Below, one piece after another: positions 8,258-17,013 of a stretch of DNA of 54,308 nucleotides; the first letter of the stretch is position 1; the number at the start of each line of letters is the position of its first letter. The translations under genes and the position numbers were made by a program. Source of the DNA: Sulfuriflexus sp032250955 (GTDB lineage: Bacteria; Pseudomonadota; Gammaproteobacteria; AKS1); NCBI RefSeq assembly GCF_032250955.1, contig NZ_JAVVES010000011.1, positions 1 to 54,308 on the forward strand, read 5' to 3'. The notes beneath the pieces were generated by a model. That model had not been told where the DNA came from. It did no database searches and saw only the letters and a program-made list of their open reading frames with translations.

Positions 8258-8641
8258 ATGGCACGAGAGATTATTTCTACCGAGCAGGCACCACAGGCCA
8301 TCGGTACTTATTCACAGGCGATCAAGGTCGATAACACCGTTTACCTGTCCGGTCAGATCCCGCTGGTACCGGCCACCATGGAACTGGTCGAGGGTGATAT
8401 CGAAGCCCAGATCGTGCGTGTCTTTGAAAACCTGCAGGCAGTGGCCGTGGCCGCCGGTGGCGATTTTTCGAATGTCGTGAAACTGAATATCTTTCTCACT
8501 GACCTGACGCACTTCCCGGTGGTGAATGAAGTGATGGCGCGTTATTTCAACGAGCCTTACCCGGCACGTGCGGCGATTGGTGTCGCGGCACTGCCCAAAG
8601 GCGCCGAAGTGGAAATGGATGCCGTGCTGGTTATCGACTGA
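8258..8641 (+). CDS. ridA: RidA family enamine/imine deaminase
   Basis: Hydrolyses reactive 2-aminoacrylate-type enamines released by PLP enzymes, protecting metabolism; trimeric and cytosolic. The 127-residue length and the motifs GTYSQAIKVDNTVYLSGQIPL, AAGGDFSNVVKLNIFL and YPARAAIGVAALPKGAEVEMDA, which carries the substrate-binding arginine, are typical. An AAGGGG ribosome-binding site precedes the ATG. It lies 18 nt after spoT and 26 nt before recG, so it is probably in the same operon. Confidence 0.95.
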   Translation: MAREIISTEQAPQAIGTYSQAIKVDNTVYLSGQIPLVPATMELVEGDIEAQIVRVFENLQAVAVAAGGDFSNVVKLNIFLTDLTHFPVVNEVMARYFNEPYPARAAIGVAALPKGAEVEMDAVLVID

Positions 8642-8667
8642 ATGGCAAACTCCTTTTTGTATCCTGC

Positions 8668-10743
8668 ATGAACAACGATCCGGCCAGCCTGCCCGTTACC
8701 TGCCTGAAGGGTGTCGGCCCCAAGGTGGCAGAGAAACTGGCCCGGCTGGGTTTGTATACTATTCAGGACATCCTCTTCCACCTGCCGTTGCGTTATGAAG
8801 ACCGCACGCGGGTGGTGCCGATAGGCAGCCTGCGGCCGGGCGACTCGGCGGTTGTGCAGGGTGAGGTCCTGCTCACCGAGGTCAGGTTTGGCAAAAGGCG
8901 CAGCCTGTTATCACGCATCAGTGACGGCACCGGTTCGCTGACTATTCGCCTGTTTCATTTCAATGCCGCGCAAAAGGCCTCGCTCGAACGCGGTGCCACG
9001 TTGCGCTGTTACGGCGAGGTGCGTCGCGGGGCGTCGACACTGGAATTGATTCACCCGGAATACCGCGTCGTGCTTGCCGATGAGGCGACGACAGTGGAAA
9101 GCAGCCTGACCGCGGTTTACCCGACCACCGAGGGCGTGCACCAGCTAAAGCTGCGGGACCTGAGTGAACAGGCCATGTCGCATATTGCCAGCTTGCGTGA
9201 GTGGTTACCGGCCAGCCTGCTTGAATCGCTGGCCATGCCGACCCTGCGTGAGGCCCTGCGCATGCTGCACCGCCCCGCAGCGGATGTGCCCCTGAGCGGC
9301 CTGAGCGATGGCGGGCACCCGGCCCAGCAGCGCCTCGCCTTTGAAGAATTGCTCGCCCAGCACCTGAGCATGCGCCAGTTGCGGGAACGGATGCAGGCAC
9401 ACCAGGCCCCGGCGTTGCGCAACAGCGGCGAATTCAACAAGCGTTTTTTGCAGCAGCTACCCTTCGAATTAACCGCGGCCCAGCAACGCGTTGTCAAGGA
9501 ATGTTTACGGGATCTATCCCGCGCGGTGCCCATGCAGCGACTTGTGCAGGGCGACGTGGGTTCGGGCAAGACGGCTGTCGCGGCCTGCGCGTTGTTGCAT
9601 GCCGTCGAGTCCGGCTACCAGGTCGCCGTCATGGCGCCAACCGAGTTGCTGGCCGAACAGCACCACAGGAATTTTCGTGACTGGCTGGAACCGTTGGGCA
9701 TCAAGGTTGCGTGGCTGACCGGTAGCCTGAAGGCGGCCGCAAGGCGGGAAGAAATGGCCGCCATCGGTGGCGGCGCGGCGCAGGTCGTGGTGGGGACGCA
9801 TGCCCTGTTCCAGGACGATGTCGAGTTTGATCGGTTGGGACTGGTTGTGATTGATGAACAGCACCGTTTTGGTGTGCATCAGCGGCTGGCCTTGCGCGAG
9901 AAAGGTCGGCGCGAAGAGGGACATCCGCACCAGCTGATTATGACAGCGACACCCATCCCGCGAACCCTTGCCATGACCTTTTATGCCGATCTCGATTGTT
10001 CGGTGATTGATGAATTACCGCCGGGGCGCACGCCAGTGAGTACCGTGGTGATCCCCGACAGTCGCCGTGCGGATATTGTGCTCCGCGTCGAGCAGGCCTG
10101 TGCCAGTGGCCGGCAGGTCTACTGGGTCTGTACCCTGATCGAAGAATCCGAGACCCTGCAGTGCGAGGCGGCTGAAGATACCGCGCAGGCACTGGCGGCT
10201 GCCTTGCCAGGGCTTAATGTCGGCCTGGTGCACGGCCGTATGAAGGCCGCAGACAAGGAGGCAGGCATGCGCGCCTTCAAGGCCGGTGATATTGACCTGC
10301 TCGTTGCGACAACGGTCATCGAGGTCGGTGTTGATGTCCCCAATGCGAGCCTGATGGTGATCGAAAATGCGGAACGGCTGGGGTTGGCACAACTGCACCA
10401 GTTACGTGGCCGCGTCGGGCGCGGTGCGCACGAGAGCAACTGTGTCTTATTATACCGCGCACCGCTCGGCCAGCGCGCCCGTGATCGGCTGGCGGTGATG
10501 CGTGAGACCACGGATGGTTTCGAGATCGCACGCCATGACCTGGAACAGCGTGGCCCCGGCGAGGTCCTTGGTACCCGCCAGACCGGGCTGGCCATGTTGC
10601 GGATTGCGGACCTGGTGCGCGATCAGGCCCTGCTGCCGGCCGTGGAGCAGGCGGCCAACCTGCTCATGCAGGATTACCCCGGCCATGTGAGCCCGTTAGT
10701 ACGCCGCTGGCTTGGCGAGGCAACCCGCTATGGCGAGGTGTGA
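8668..10743 (+). CDS. recG: ATP-dependent DNA helicase RecG
   Basis: Branch-migrating helicase that reverses stalled forks and processes Holliday junctions and R-loops. The 691-residue protein has the N-terminal wedge/OB region (LKGVGPKVAEKL, then ISDGTGSLTIRLFHF), Walker A GDVGSGKT around residue 295, a DEQH box (VIDEQHRFG around 395), TATPIPRTLAMT, VGVDVPNASLMVIENAERLGLAQLHQLRGRVGRG, and the C-terminal ERGPGE-like QRGPGEVLGTRQTG. No strong ribosome-binding site precedes the ATG; the start is supported by family length. Confidence 0.96.
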   Translation: MNNDPASLPVTCLKGVGPKVAEKLARLGLYTIQDILFHLPLRYEDRTRVVPIGSLRPGDSAVVQGEVLLTEVRFGKRRSLLSRISDGTGSLTIRLFHFNAAQKASLERGATLRCYGEVRRGASTLELIHPEYRVVLADEATTVESSLTAVYPTTEGVHQLKLRDLSEQAMSHIASLREWLPASLLESLAMPTLREALRMLHRPAADVPLSGLSDGGHPAQQRLAFEELLAQHLSMRQLRERMQAHQAPALRNSGEFNKRFLQQLPFELTAAQQRVVKECLRDLSRAVPMQRLVQGDVGSGKTAVAACALLHAVESGYQVAVMAPTELLAEQHHRNFRDWLEPLGIKVAWLTGSLKAAARREEMAAIGGGAAQVVVGTHALFQDDVEFDRLGLVVIDEQHRFGVHQRLALREKGRREEGHPHQLIMTATPIPRTLAMTFYADLDCSVIDELPPGRTPVSTVVIPDSRRADIVLRVEQACASGRQVYWVCTLIEESETLQCEAAEDTAQALAAALPGLNVGLVHGRMKAADKEAGMRAFKAGDIDLLVATTVIEVGVDVPNASLMVIENAERLGLAQLHQLRGRVGRGAHESNCVLLYRAPLGQRARDRLAVMRETTDGFEIARHDLEQRGPGEVLGTRQTGLAMLRIADLVRDQALLPAVEQAANLLMQDYPGHVSPLVRRWLGEATRYGEV

Positions 10744-10809
10744 GGCATAGGTGAACGACGGGCATCGTGTTAAGGTAAGCGCTTTTCGAATACGGCCCGT
10801 CTTTCTGTT

Positions 10810-11361
10810 ATGCATCATCGTGAACCCGTCTGGCGCAGCTCGCGCCGCCTGCTACGTTGCCAGGTGCCGGCAGGTTGGTGGGAGTGGCTACTGGATCCCG
10901 CTTCGCTGACCCGGCGCCTGCAGCGCGCCTGCGAGGGGCGTTTCAGTGTCGAGGTCATTCGCCAGTGCTGGGACAAGCCCCTGCATAACGAGGCCCGGGC
11001 GATGGGCTTGCTGGCCAGCCGCCGGGCCTTGATTCGCGAGGTTTATTTGCACTGTGACGGCAAGCCCTGGGTGTTTGCCCGCACCGTGATCCCGCACACT
11101 ACCCTGACCGGTCGCGAGCGACGCCTCATGCACCTGGGCGACAAGCCACTCGGTGCAGTACTGTTCGCCGAACCGCGCATGCAGCGTGGCGAGGTCGAGC
11201 TGGCCTGTATTCACCCCGGCCAGCGGCTGTTTCGGGCGGCAACACAGCGGCAAGAACAGAAACCGGCCGGGATCTGGGGCCGGCGTTCGGTATTCCGCCT
11301 CCATGACAAGCCTTTGCTGGTGAGCGAGATTTTTTTGCCCGGCATTCCGAAACATACCTGA
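10810..11361 (+). CDS. ubiC: Chorismate--pyruvate lyase
   Basis: Converts chorismate to 4-hydroxybenzoate and pyruvate, the first committed step of ubiquinone synthesis. The 183-residue protein has the UbiC pattern: LIREVYLHCDGKPWVFARTVIP in the middle, LGDKPLGAVLF, and the C-terminal GIWGRRSVFRL with KPLLVSEIFLP, which contains the expected catalytic glutamate. It is followed by ubiA after 51 nt, so substrate and next enzyme are encoded together. The start has only a weak ribosome-binding site. Confidence 0.93.
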   Translation: MHHREPVWRSSRRLLRCQVPAGWWEWLLDPASLTRRLQRACEGRFSVEVIRQCWDKPLHNEARAMGLLASRRALIREVYLHCDGKPWVFARTVIPHTTLTGRERRLMHLGDKPLGAVLFAEPRMQRGEVELACIHPGQRLFRAATQRQEQKPAGIWGRRSVFRLHDKPLLVSEIFLPGIPKHT

Positions 11362-11412
11362 CGGGCCAGGTATCAACGTAAAAACTGGCACCCGCGCCGC
11401 CGCTTCGCGATA

Positions 11413-12336
11413 ATGACCGCAATGCAAAATCCATTAAGAAGATTACAAGACCTCTATGCAGGGCGCGTGCCCGCACCGGTGCGCGATCGTTTACGGCAAT
11501 ATGTCTTGCTGATGCGACTGAACAAGCCGATCGGGACCTTCCTGCTGCTCTGGCCAACCCTGTGGGCCATGTGGATCGCGGCCGAGGGCAAGCCATCCCT
11601 GGCGGTGTTTATTGTCTTCACCCTCGGCGTGTTTGTGATGCGCGCTGCCGGGTGTGTCATTAATGATTTTGCCGATCGCAAGATAGACCCGCATGTGACG
11701 CGAACCAGGGCACGGCCACTGGCCCTCGGGCAGGTCAGCCCGCGCGAGGCCATCTGGCTTTTTATCGGCCTGTGCCTGATTGCCTTCGGGCTGGTTTTGT
11801 TCATGAACGCGCTGACCATCAAACTGGCATTTGTCGGCGTATTTTTAGCCTTTATCTACCCGTTCATGAAGCGTCACACCTATCTGCCGCAGGTTTTTCT
11901 CGGCCTGGCTTTCGGCTGGGCCGTGCCGATGGTCTTCGCGGCCCAGACCGGCGAGGTGCCGCAACTGGCATGGTTGCTGCTGACAGGCACGGTATTGTGG
12001 GCGACGGCGTATGACACGATGTATGCCATGGTTGATCGACCGGATGACCTGCGGATTGGCGTGAAATCAACGGCCGTCCTGTTCGGCGATGCTGACAGGC
12101 TGGTTATCGGCCTCATCCAGGCCCTGTTGATCCTGGTGCTGTTGCTGGTCGGGCGGCATACGGAATCAGGGCTGTTTTATTATCTCGGGGTGCTGGGCGC
12201 AGTGGGTCTCAGTATTTATCAGCAATATTTAATCCGTAATCGGCAACCTGCCGCCTGTTTCAAGGCATTTTTGAACAATAACTGGCTCGGCGCCGTGGTT
12301 TTTGCCGGTATTGTCATCGATTTTCGATGGGGCTGA
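11413..12336 (+). CDS. ubiA: 4-hydroxybenzoate polyprenyltransferase
   Basis: Integral membrane enzyme that attaches the polyprenyl chain to 4-hydroxybenzoate in ubiquinone synthesis. The 307-residue protein has about eight or nine hydrophobic segments and both aspartate-rich motifs: NDFADRKIDPHVTRTRARPL, which binds Mg-prenyl diphosphate, and the later YAMVDRPDDLRIGVKSTA. An alternative ATG nine bases downstream gives MQNPLRRL. It is second in the ubiC-ubiA pair; a 209-nt spacer separates it from the msh genes. Confidence 0.95.
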   Translation: MTAMQNPLRRLQDLYAGRVPAPVRDRLRQYVLLMRLNKPIGTFLLLWPTLWAMWIAAEGKPSLAVFIVFTLGVFVMRAAGCVINDFADRKIDPHVTRTRARPLALGQVSPREAIWLFIGLCLIAFGLVLFMNALTIKLAFVGVFLAFIYPFMKRHTYLPQVFLGLAFGWAVPMVFAAQTGEVPQLAWLLLTGTVLWATAYDTMYAMVDRPDDLRIGVKSTAVLFGDADRLVIGLIQALLILVLLLVGRHTESGLFYYLGVLGAVGLSIYQQYLIRNRQPAACFKAFLNNNWLGAVVFAGIVIDFRWG

Positions 12337-12530
12337 AGAAGGCTGGCTGACAACCGCGAGCCGGACAGAATTGCGCTATATGATTGTATTGACAACATAT
12401 AGTTACTGTGTGAATCTTATAAAATACATGAGTTTATAAAAGGCGTTAACAAAACCATGTTTTCAGGGAAATGCTGACTGTGGTGGGCCAGGGCCGGTGT
12501 TGAGGGGATAAAAAGGTCGAAAAATGGCCG

Positions 12531-12537
12531 GGTGAGG
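12531..12537 (+). promoter_or_regulatory. Ribosome-binding site supporting a CTG start of mshI
   Basis: GGTGAGG lies 8 nt before CTG 12546. No in-frame ATG, GTG or TTG exists between the upstream in-frame TGA (12501-12503) and ATG 12708, while homologous protein sequence clearly extends upstream of 12708. Confidence 0.45.
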
Positions 12538-12545
12538 ATAATACG

Positions 12546-13511
12546 CTGTTTGCGTTACTAAAACGAAAGGCACAGGACAGGGGGCTGACGGGGGTTAGTC
12601 TGGGCTCCGAAGGTATTGCTATCGCCCGCATCCGACGCGAAGAAGGGCAGACGCCGCAACTTGAAGCCTGCCGTTACCTGCCGCTCGAGGCCGGTGCTGA
12701 CGCCGCCATGGTACTGGAAGGTCTGGTTTCTGAGCTGGGTATCGAGCATGGGCGCAGTGTCGTCGTCATGCAGCCTGACTCGCATTCGCTGTTACTCATC
12801 GAAGCCCCTGATGTGCAACCTGCCGAGCTCAAGGCGGCGGTACGCTGGCGTATCAAGGACCTGATTGATTTTCATATTGACGACGCTGTGATCGATGTCT
12901 TCGAGATCCCGGAACAGGGCGCGGCACCCGGCAAGGCCCGCCTCATGTATGCCGTGGCCGCCAGGGCATCGACCATTCACAGCCAGATCAAGGCGCTGGA
13001 AAAGACCTCGCTTGATCTCGAGATCATCGACATCCCCGAACTCGCTATTCGCAATATTGCCGCCTTGCTGGACGAGGATATACGCGGCACCGCTTTCCTG
13101 TATTTCGGGCAACGAGGTGGCGTGATCACCCTGACGCGTCAGGGTTCGCTCTACCTGTCCCGGAACATCGATGTTGGTTTGCAGCAAATGGTCACCGCGA
13201 ACGGCAACGATGGCGAAATACATCCGCAGACCCAACAAGCCCTTGAACGCATTGCGCTGGAAGTGCAGCGTTCGCTTGATTATTACGAAAGCCATTTCTC
13301 ACAACCGCCGATCAACAGCCTGGTACTGGCGCCTCTCGCCCGGGAAATCCCCGGGGTTATCCCTTACCTGTCCGCAAACCTGGGCATGGCGGTGAGTGTC
13401 CTCGATCTGAACAGCGTGCTCGAAACGAATGACAATATCGATTCAGCGACACAGGCACACTGTCTGACCGCCATCGGTGCGGCATTACGTCTGCAACAAA
13501 AGGTCCTGTAG
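12546..13511 (+). CDS. mshI: MSHA biogenesis protein MshI / PilM-like actin-fold protein
   Basis: Cytoplasmic actin-like ATPase-fold component that docks the inner-membrane PilN/PilO-like proteins of type IV pilus machines. Recognisable segments are LTGVSLGSEGIAIARI near the start, VQPAELKAAVRWRIKDLIDFHIDDAVIDVF, LDLEIIDIPELAIRN and IALEVQRSLDYYESHF. The first ATG (12708) would delete the N-terminal strand of the fold. The frame is open back to a TGA at 12501 with no common start codon, and CTG 12546 preceded by GGTGAGG gives 321 residues, near family length. The start is therefore tentative; a frameshift or sequencing error is the alternative. It heads the msh cluster. Confidence 0.8.
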   Translation: MFALLKRKAQDRGLTGVSLGSEGIAIARIRREEGQTPQLEACRYLPLEAGADAAMVLEGLVSELGIEHGRSVVVMQPDSHSLLLIEAPDVQPAELKAAVRWRIKDLIDFHIDDAVIDVFEIPEQGAAPGKARLMYAVAARASTIHSQIKALEKTSLDLEIIDIPELAIRNIAALLDEDIRGTAFLYFGQRGGVITLTRQGSLYLSRNIDVGLQQMVTANGNDGEIHPQTQQALERIALEVQRSLDYYESHFSQPPINSLVLAPLAREIPGVIPYLSANLGMAVSVLDLNSVLETNDNIDSATQAHCLTAIGAALRLQQKVL

Positions 13512-13514
13512 CAG

Positions 13515-14126
13515 ATGAGTGTTCAGCAGCAAATCAATCTCTACCAGCCGATGTTCCGCAAGCAGGAGAAGATCTTTTCGGCGCGCACCATGCTGCTCGT
13601 GTTTGCGATAACCATTGCCTTTTTCGCGGCGATTTACGGTTATGCGCGCTGGAATGTATATTCACTGGTCGCCGAATCTGCAAAGCTCACCCGACAGCAT
13701 GACAATGAAATGAAGAGACTCGATGATCTCGCCCGCCGTTACCCCGTGAAACAGAAGAACCGGGAAACAGAGGCCGAACTGGCGAGTCTGCAGCAGGAAC
13801 GCAAGACCAAGCAGTTTCTGATTAAAACCCTCTCCGGGCGCAGCATAGGTAACGATGAGGGCTTTTCCGGTTACTTCGAGGGTCTGGCCCGGCAGCGCCC
13901 CGACGGCATGTGGCTGCGGCGTTTTGAACTCGAACAGGGTGGTGAAGTCATCGGCATTCATGGCAGTTCATTGCAACCGGAACTGGTCCCGACCTTCCTG
14001 CAACGGCTGACGGCAGAGGCCGCCTTTGAGGACAACGGTTTTCAGATTTTCCGGATGCAGCGCGATGCCACGAATGCGGCCGTAGTAAACTTTAGCGTGC
14101 GCAGTGTTGCCGAAGGGGCGCAATAA
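13515..14126 (+). CDS. PilN-domain pilus assembly protein (MshI2-like)
   Basis: A 203-residue bitopic inner-membrane protein. A short cytoplasmic N-terminus with INLYQPMFRKQ is the usual PilN contact motif for PilM. It is followed by one membrane helix (about 27-47), a coiled coil rich in Lys/Glu/Gln (about 52-100), and a ferredoxin-like periplasmic domain. It lies 3 nt after the mshI stop, and its stop overlaps the mshJ start (TAATG). The role as a link between MshI and MshJ is inferred from fold and position. Confidence 0.85.
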   Translation: MSVQQQINLYQPMFRKQEKIFSARTMLLVFAITIAFFAAIYGYARWNVYSLVAESAKLTRQHDNEMKRLDDLARRYPVKQKNRETEAELASLQQERKTKQFLIKTLSGRSIGNDEGFSGYFEGLARQRPDGMWLRRFELEQGGEVIGIHGSSLQPELVPTFLQRLTAEAAFEDNGFQIFRMQRDATNAAVVNFSVRSVAEGAQ

Positions 14127-14797
14127 TGAAGGAAAAACTCCAGCAACTGGCGAACTGGATCGATGCACTCAGCATCCGGGAGCGCGGGTTTTTGCTGATA
14201 GCCCTGATTATTGCCATCTTCCTGGTCGGCAACCAGCTCTTGCTTGAACCGCTCGACAAGCAAGCCAGGCAACTTCAGGTCAAACTGAAAAAACAACAAA
14301 AAGACCTGGTGCGCGTGCGCGAGCAACAGCAACAGCTTGTGCAGCGTTCGGCAACAGACCCGGATGCCCAGAACCTGCAGCAGATTGCCGCCCTGAAAAA
14401 GGTCATGCAGGAACTGGATGCCCGGCTTCAGGGCATGACCGTTGATCTTATCGATCCACAGCAAATGGCGAAGGTTCTGGAAGAGGTGTTGACCCGTGAC
14501 ACCGACCTGCAGCTGGTGAGTGTGCAGTCCCTGCCGCCACTGGCACTGACCGACCCTGACGAGGCCGGGAAGAAGAAAGACGGCAAGGGCGCGGTGACGG
14601 GAGCTTATCAGCATGCACTGAAGATTGAATTCAAGGGCGGTTACCTGTCGACGCTGCGTTATATGCAGGAGCTGGAAAAATTATCGCACCGCTTTTACTG
14701 GGGCAGCGTCGATTTTGCCGTGGAAGATCATCCGCAGGCGCATGTGACGATCATTGTGAATACGCTGAGCTTGAATGAGGCCTGGATTGGTGTTTGA
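14126..14797 (+). CDS. mshJ: MSHA biogenesis protein MshJ (PilO-like)
   Basis: A 223-residue bitopic membrane protein with one N-terminal helix (FLLIALIIAIFLVGNQLLL), a coiled coil (about 45-110) and a small C-terminal domain with LEKLSHRFYWGSVDF, a recurrent MshJ feature. It presumably pairs with the PilN-like protein as the periplasmic alignment subcomplex. The start overlaps the preceding stop by one base, so translation is coupled. Confidence 0.88.
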   Translation: MKEKLQQLANWIDALSIRERGFLLIALIIAIFLVGNQLLLEPLDKQARQLQVKLKKQQKDLVRVREQQQQLVQRSATDPDAQNLQQIAALKKVMQELDARLQGMTVDLIDPQQMAKVLEEVLTRDTDLQLVSVQSLPPLALTDPDEAGKKKDGKGAVTGAYQHALKIEFKGGYLSTLRYMQELEKLSHRFYWGSVDFAVEDHPQAHVTIIVNTLSLNEAWIGV

Positions 14798-15146
14798 TAA
14801 CAAACTGAAGAAAACACTGCTGGCTGGCCTGGCACCGCTGTTACTTACGTGTTGCGCGGCAGTGTATGCTGCGCCCCTGGAGGACCCGACCCGGCCACCG
14901 GGCTTCATGGGCAAGGAAGGCGAGAGTAAAGCGGACCAGGCCCCTGTCTGGATAGTCACTTCGATTCTGATTTCAGGCGAACGCCGTATCGTTATCGTTA
15001 ATGGTCAGGCCGCCAGCGAGGGTGACATGGTCGGTGATGCAAAAGTAGTCAGTATTTCAGCAACCGCGGTGACGCTGCGGGACAGCCTTGGGGCATTCAG
15101 TGTGAAGTTATTGCCGACGCAGATAAAGTCAGCACGAGACAAGTAA
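14790..15146 (+). CDS. mshK: MSHA biogenesis protein MshK
   Basis: Small exported protein (118 residues from this start) with a signal peptide ending near AVYA|APLEDPTRPPG. The DPTRPP box is typical of MshK. The remainder is a PilP/GspC-like beta domain (ILISGERRIVIVNGQAASEGDMVGDAKVVSI) expected to link the inner-membrane complex to the secretin. TTG 14787 and GTG 14790 have a GAGG at 6-9 nt; the in-frame ATG 14775 lacks a ribosome-binding site but would also give a signal peptide. It overlaps the end of mshJ and is followed by mshL after 34 nt. Confidence 0.83.
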   Translation: MFDNKLKKTLLAGLAPLLLTCCAAVYAAPLEDPTRPPGFMGKEGESKADQAPVWIVTSILISGERRIVIVNGQAASEGDMVGDAKVVSISATAVTLRDSLGAFSVKLLPTQIKSARDK

Positions 15147-15180
15147 TACAAGAAGCAAAAAGAACAGGAAAATAAAGATT

Positions 15181-16980
15181 ATGCAGACACCACAACTTAC
15201 AGAGACAGCAGCGAAGCGAGGGCCATCCTGGTGCATGTTGATTGGCGTGGTGAGCTCATTAACGGTTATCTTGTCAGGCTGTGCGAGCAAGGAGCCCCAA
15301 CAAGCTACGGCCATTGACAGTATTCATGAGACCCTGCGGGAAGGTATCGCCAGTGCCGAGCAGCGCAGTCAACAGACACCACAGGCGGTCACTGATGCGC
15401 TGGTGCCGACAATAAACATTAACGTCCCCGGTAAGATCGCGGCGCCGGAGTCACGTTTTGACATCGCGGTAAAAGAGGCCGAGGCACAGGCTTTCTTTAT
15501 GGGTCTGGTCGAGGGCACTGCCTACAACATGGTGGTGCATCCGGAGGTTACCGGCAAGATATCGCTGACCTTGAAGGATGTCACCATTCCGGAAGTGATG
15601 GCGGTGTTGCGTGATGTGCATGGATATGAATATCGCGACAAGGGTAATGTCTACCAGGTGTTACCGCGGCGCCTGCGATCAAGGATTTTCCAGGTCAGTT
15701 ACCTGAATGTGACGCGACGCGGCAAGTCGCAGACCCGCGTTAGCTCGGGACAGGTTTCGCAGCCGAGTGCAGAAAGTTCCACCTCGGGGTCAGGCATTAC
15801 CAGCAATGCGGATAGCGTGGTCACGGATTCATCGGAGTTATCGGAATTATCCGGTAGCCAGGTCGAGACCAATTCCGATGCCGATTTCTGGAGCGAATTA
15901 AAGACCTCGCTGGCCACCATTGTCGGTAACGGCGGCGGGCGCAGTGTCGTTATCAACCCGCAATCGGGGGTGGTCGTGGTGCGCGGCATGCCTGCCGAGT
16001 TGCGTGATGTGGCCAGTTTTTTGAAGACCACCCAGAGCGCGGTAGAACGCCAGGTTATCCTTGAAGCGAAGATCGTCGAGGTTGAACTCAACGATGGTTT
16101 CCGCTCCGGCATCAACTGGGCGGCGCTTGGCGAGCCCGGCCGTGGCAAGACGATTATCGGCGGCCAGACCGGCGGCGGCAGCCTGTTCAGCAATGACACG
16201 AGTGAAATCCAGGGGCAGACCGGGGTCCTTAACCCGCAAAACCTGAATCAAGTCGAGAATACCCTGACTTCGGCATTTGGCGGGGTCTTCTCGCTGGCCC
16301 TGAACCTGAATGACTTCACTGCCTTCATTGAATTGCTCGAGACCCAGGGTAATGTCCAGGTGCTTTCCAGTCCCCGCGTCTCGACGGTGAATAACCAGAA
16401 GGCCGTGATCAAGGTGGGTACGGATGAGTTTTTTGTCACCGATGTCTCCAGCACCACGGTTACCGGCACCACCACTACCAGTACACCCTCGGTGACGTTG
16501 ACGCCGTTCTTCTCGGGTATTGCGCTGGATGTGATTCCGCAGATCGATGAAGACAACAACGTTATCCTGCATATCCATCCCACCGTCAGTGAAGTAGAAC
16601 AGCAAACCAAGGTGATCACGGTGGCGGGCCAGCAACAGTCCCTGCCCCTGGCGCAGAGTAGCGTGCGCGAATCGGACAGTATTGTGCGGGCGCGCAGTAA
16701 CCAGATCATCGTGATTGGCGGCCTGATGCAGAACGCCACCCGCGAGGATGTTGGCTCGACACCGCTGCTCGGTGACATCCCCATCGTTGGTTCATTGTTC
16801 CGGCACACGCGGCAAAGTTCACGCAAGAGCGAGCTGGTGATTCTGTTACGCCCGATTGTGGTGGATTCTGATGTGGCATGGAAGGAGAGTCTGCAGCAAT
16901 CCTCGCAACGTTTCCGCAATCTGGATCAGGGCTTTCACTATGGTGGCAAGTCGGAAGTATTTGGTTCCGAGGCAGAGTGA
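15181..16980 (+). CDS. mshL: Outer-membrane secretin MshL
   Basis: A 599-residue secretin forming the outer-membrane pore for the pilus. The N-terminal signal has a lipobox (LSGC, Cys34), so it is probably a lipoprotein. A secretin/TonB short N-terminal domain follows, then a low-complexity Ser/Thr stretch (about 180-230). The C-terminal secretin domain contains VQVLSSPRVSTVNNQKAVIKVG and IVIGGLMQNATREDVGSTPLLGDIPIVGSLF. The last is the secretin signature. It is in the usual msh order between mshK and mshM. Confidence 0.94.
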   Translation: MQTPQLTETAAKRGPSWCMLIGVVSSLTVILSGCASKEPQQATAIDSIHETLREGIASAEQRSQQTPQAVTDALVPTININVPGKIAAPESRFDIAVKEAEAQAFFMGLVEGTAYNMVVHPEVTGKISLTLKDVTIPEVMAVLRDVHGYEYRDKGNVYQVLPRRLRSRIFQVSYLNVTRRGKSQTRVSSGQVSQPSAESSTSGSGITSNADSVVTDSSELSELSGSQVETNSDADFWSELKTSLATIVGNGGGRSVVINPQSGVVVVRGMPAELRDVASFLKTTQSAVERQVILEAKIVEVELNDGFRSGINWAALGEPGRGKTIIGGQTGGGSLFSNDTSEIQGQTGVLNPQNLNQVENTLTSAFGGVFSLALNLNDFTAFIELLETQGNVQVLSSPRVSTVNNQKAVIKVGTDEFFVTDVSSTTVTGTTTTSTPSVTLTPFFSGIALDVIPQIDEDNNVILHIHPTVSEVEQQTKVITVAGQQQSLPLAQSSVRESDSIVRARSNQIIVIGGLMQNATREDVGSTPLLGDIPIVGSLFRHTRQSSRKSELVILLRPIVVDSDVAWKESLQQSSQRFRNLDQGFHYGGKSEVFGSEAE

Positions 16981-17013
16981 AACCTGCCCATGGCAGTTGT
17001 GACGGGGTAAGGT

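Noticed and set aside
12389..12423. TTGACA with TATAAA as an msh promoter
   Set aside because: The spacing (about 23 nt) is too long for a sigma-70 promoter; no better pair was clear.
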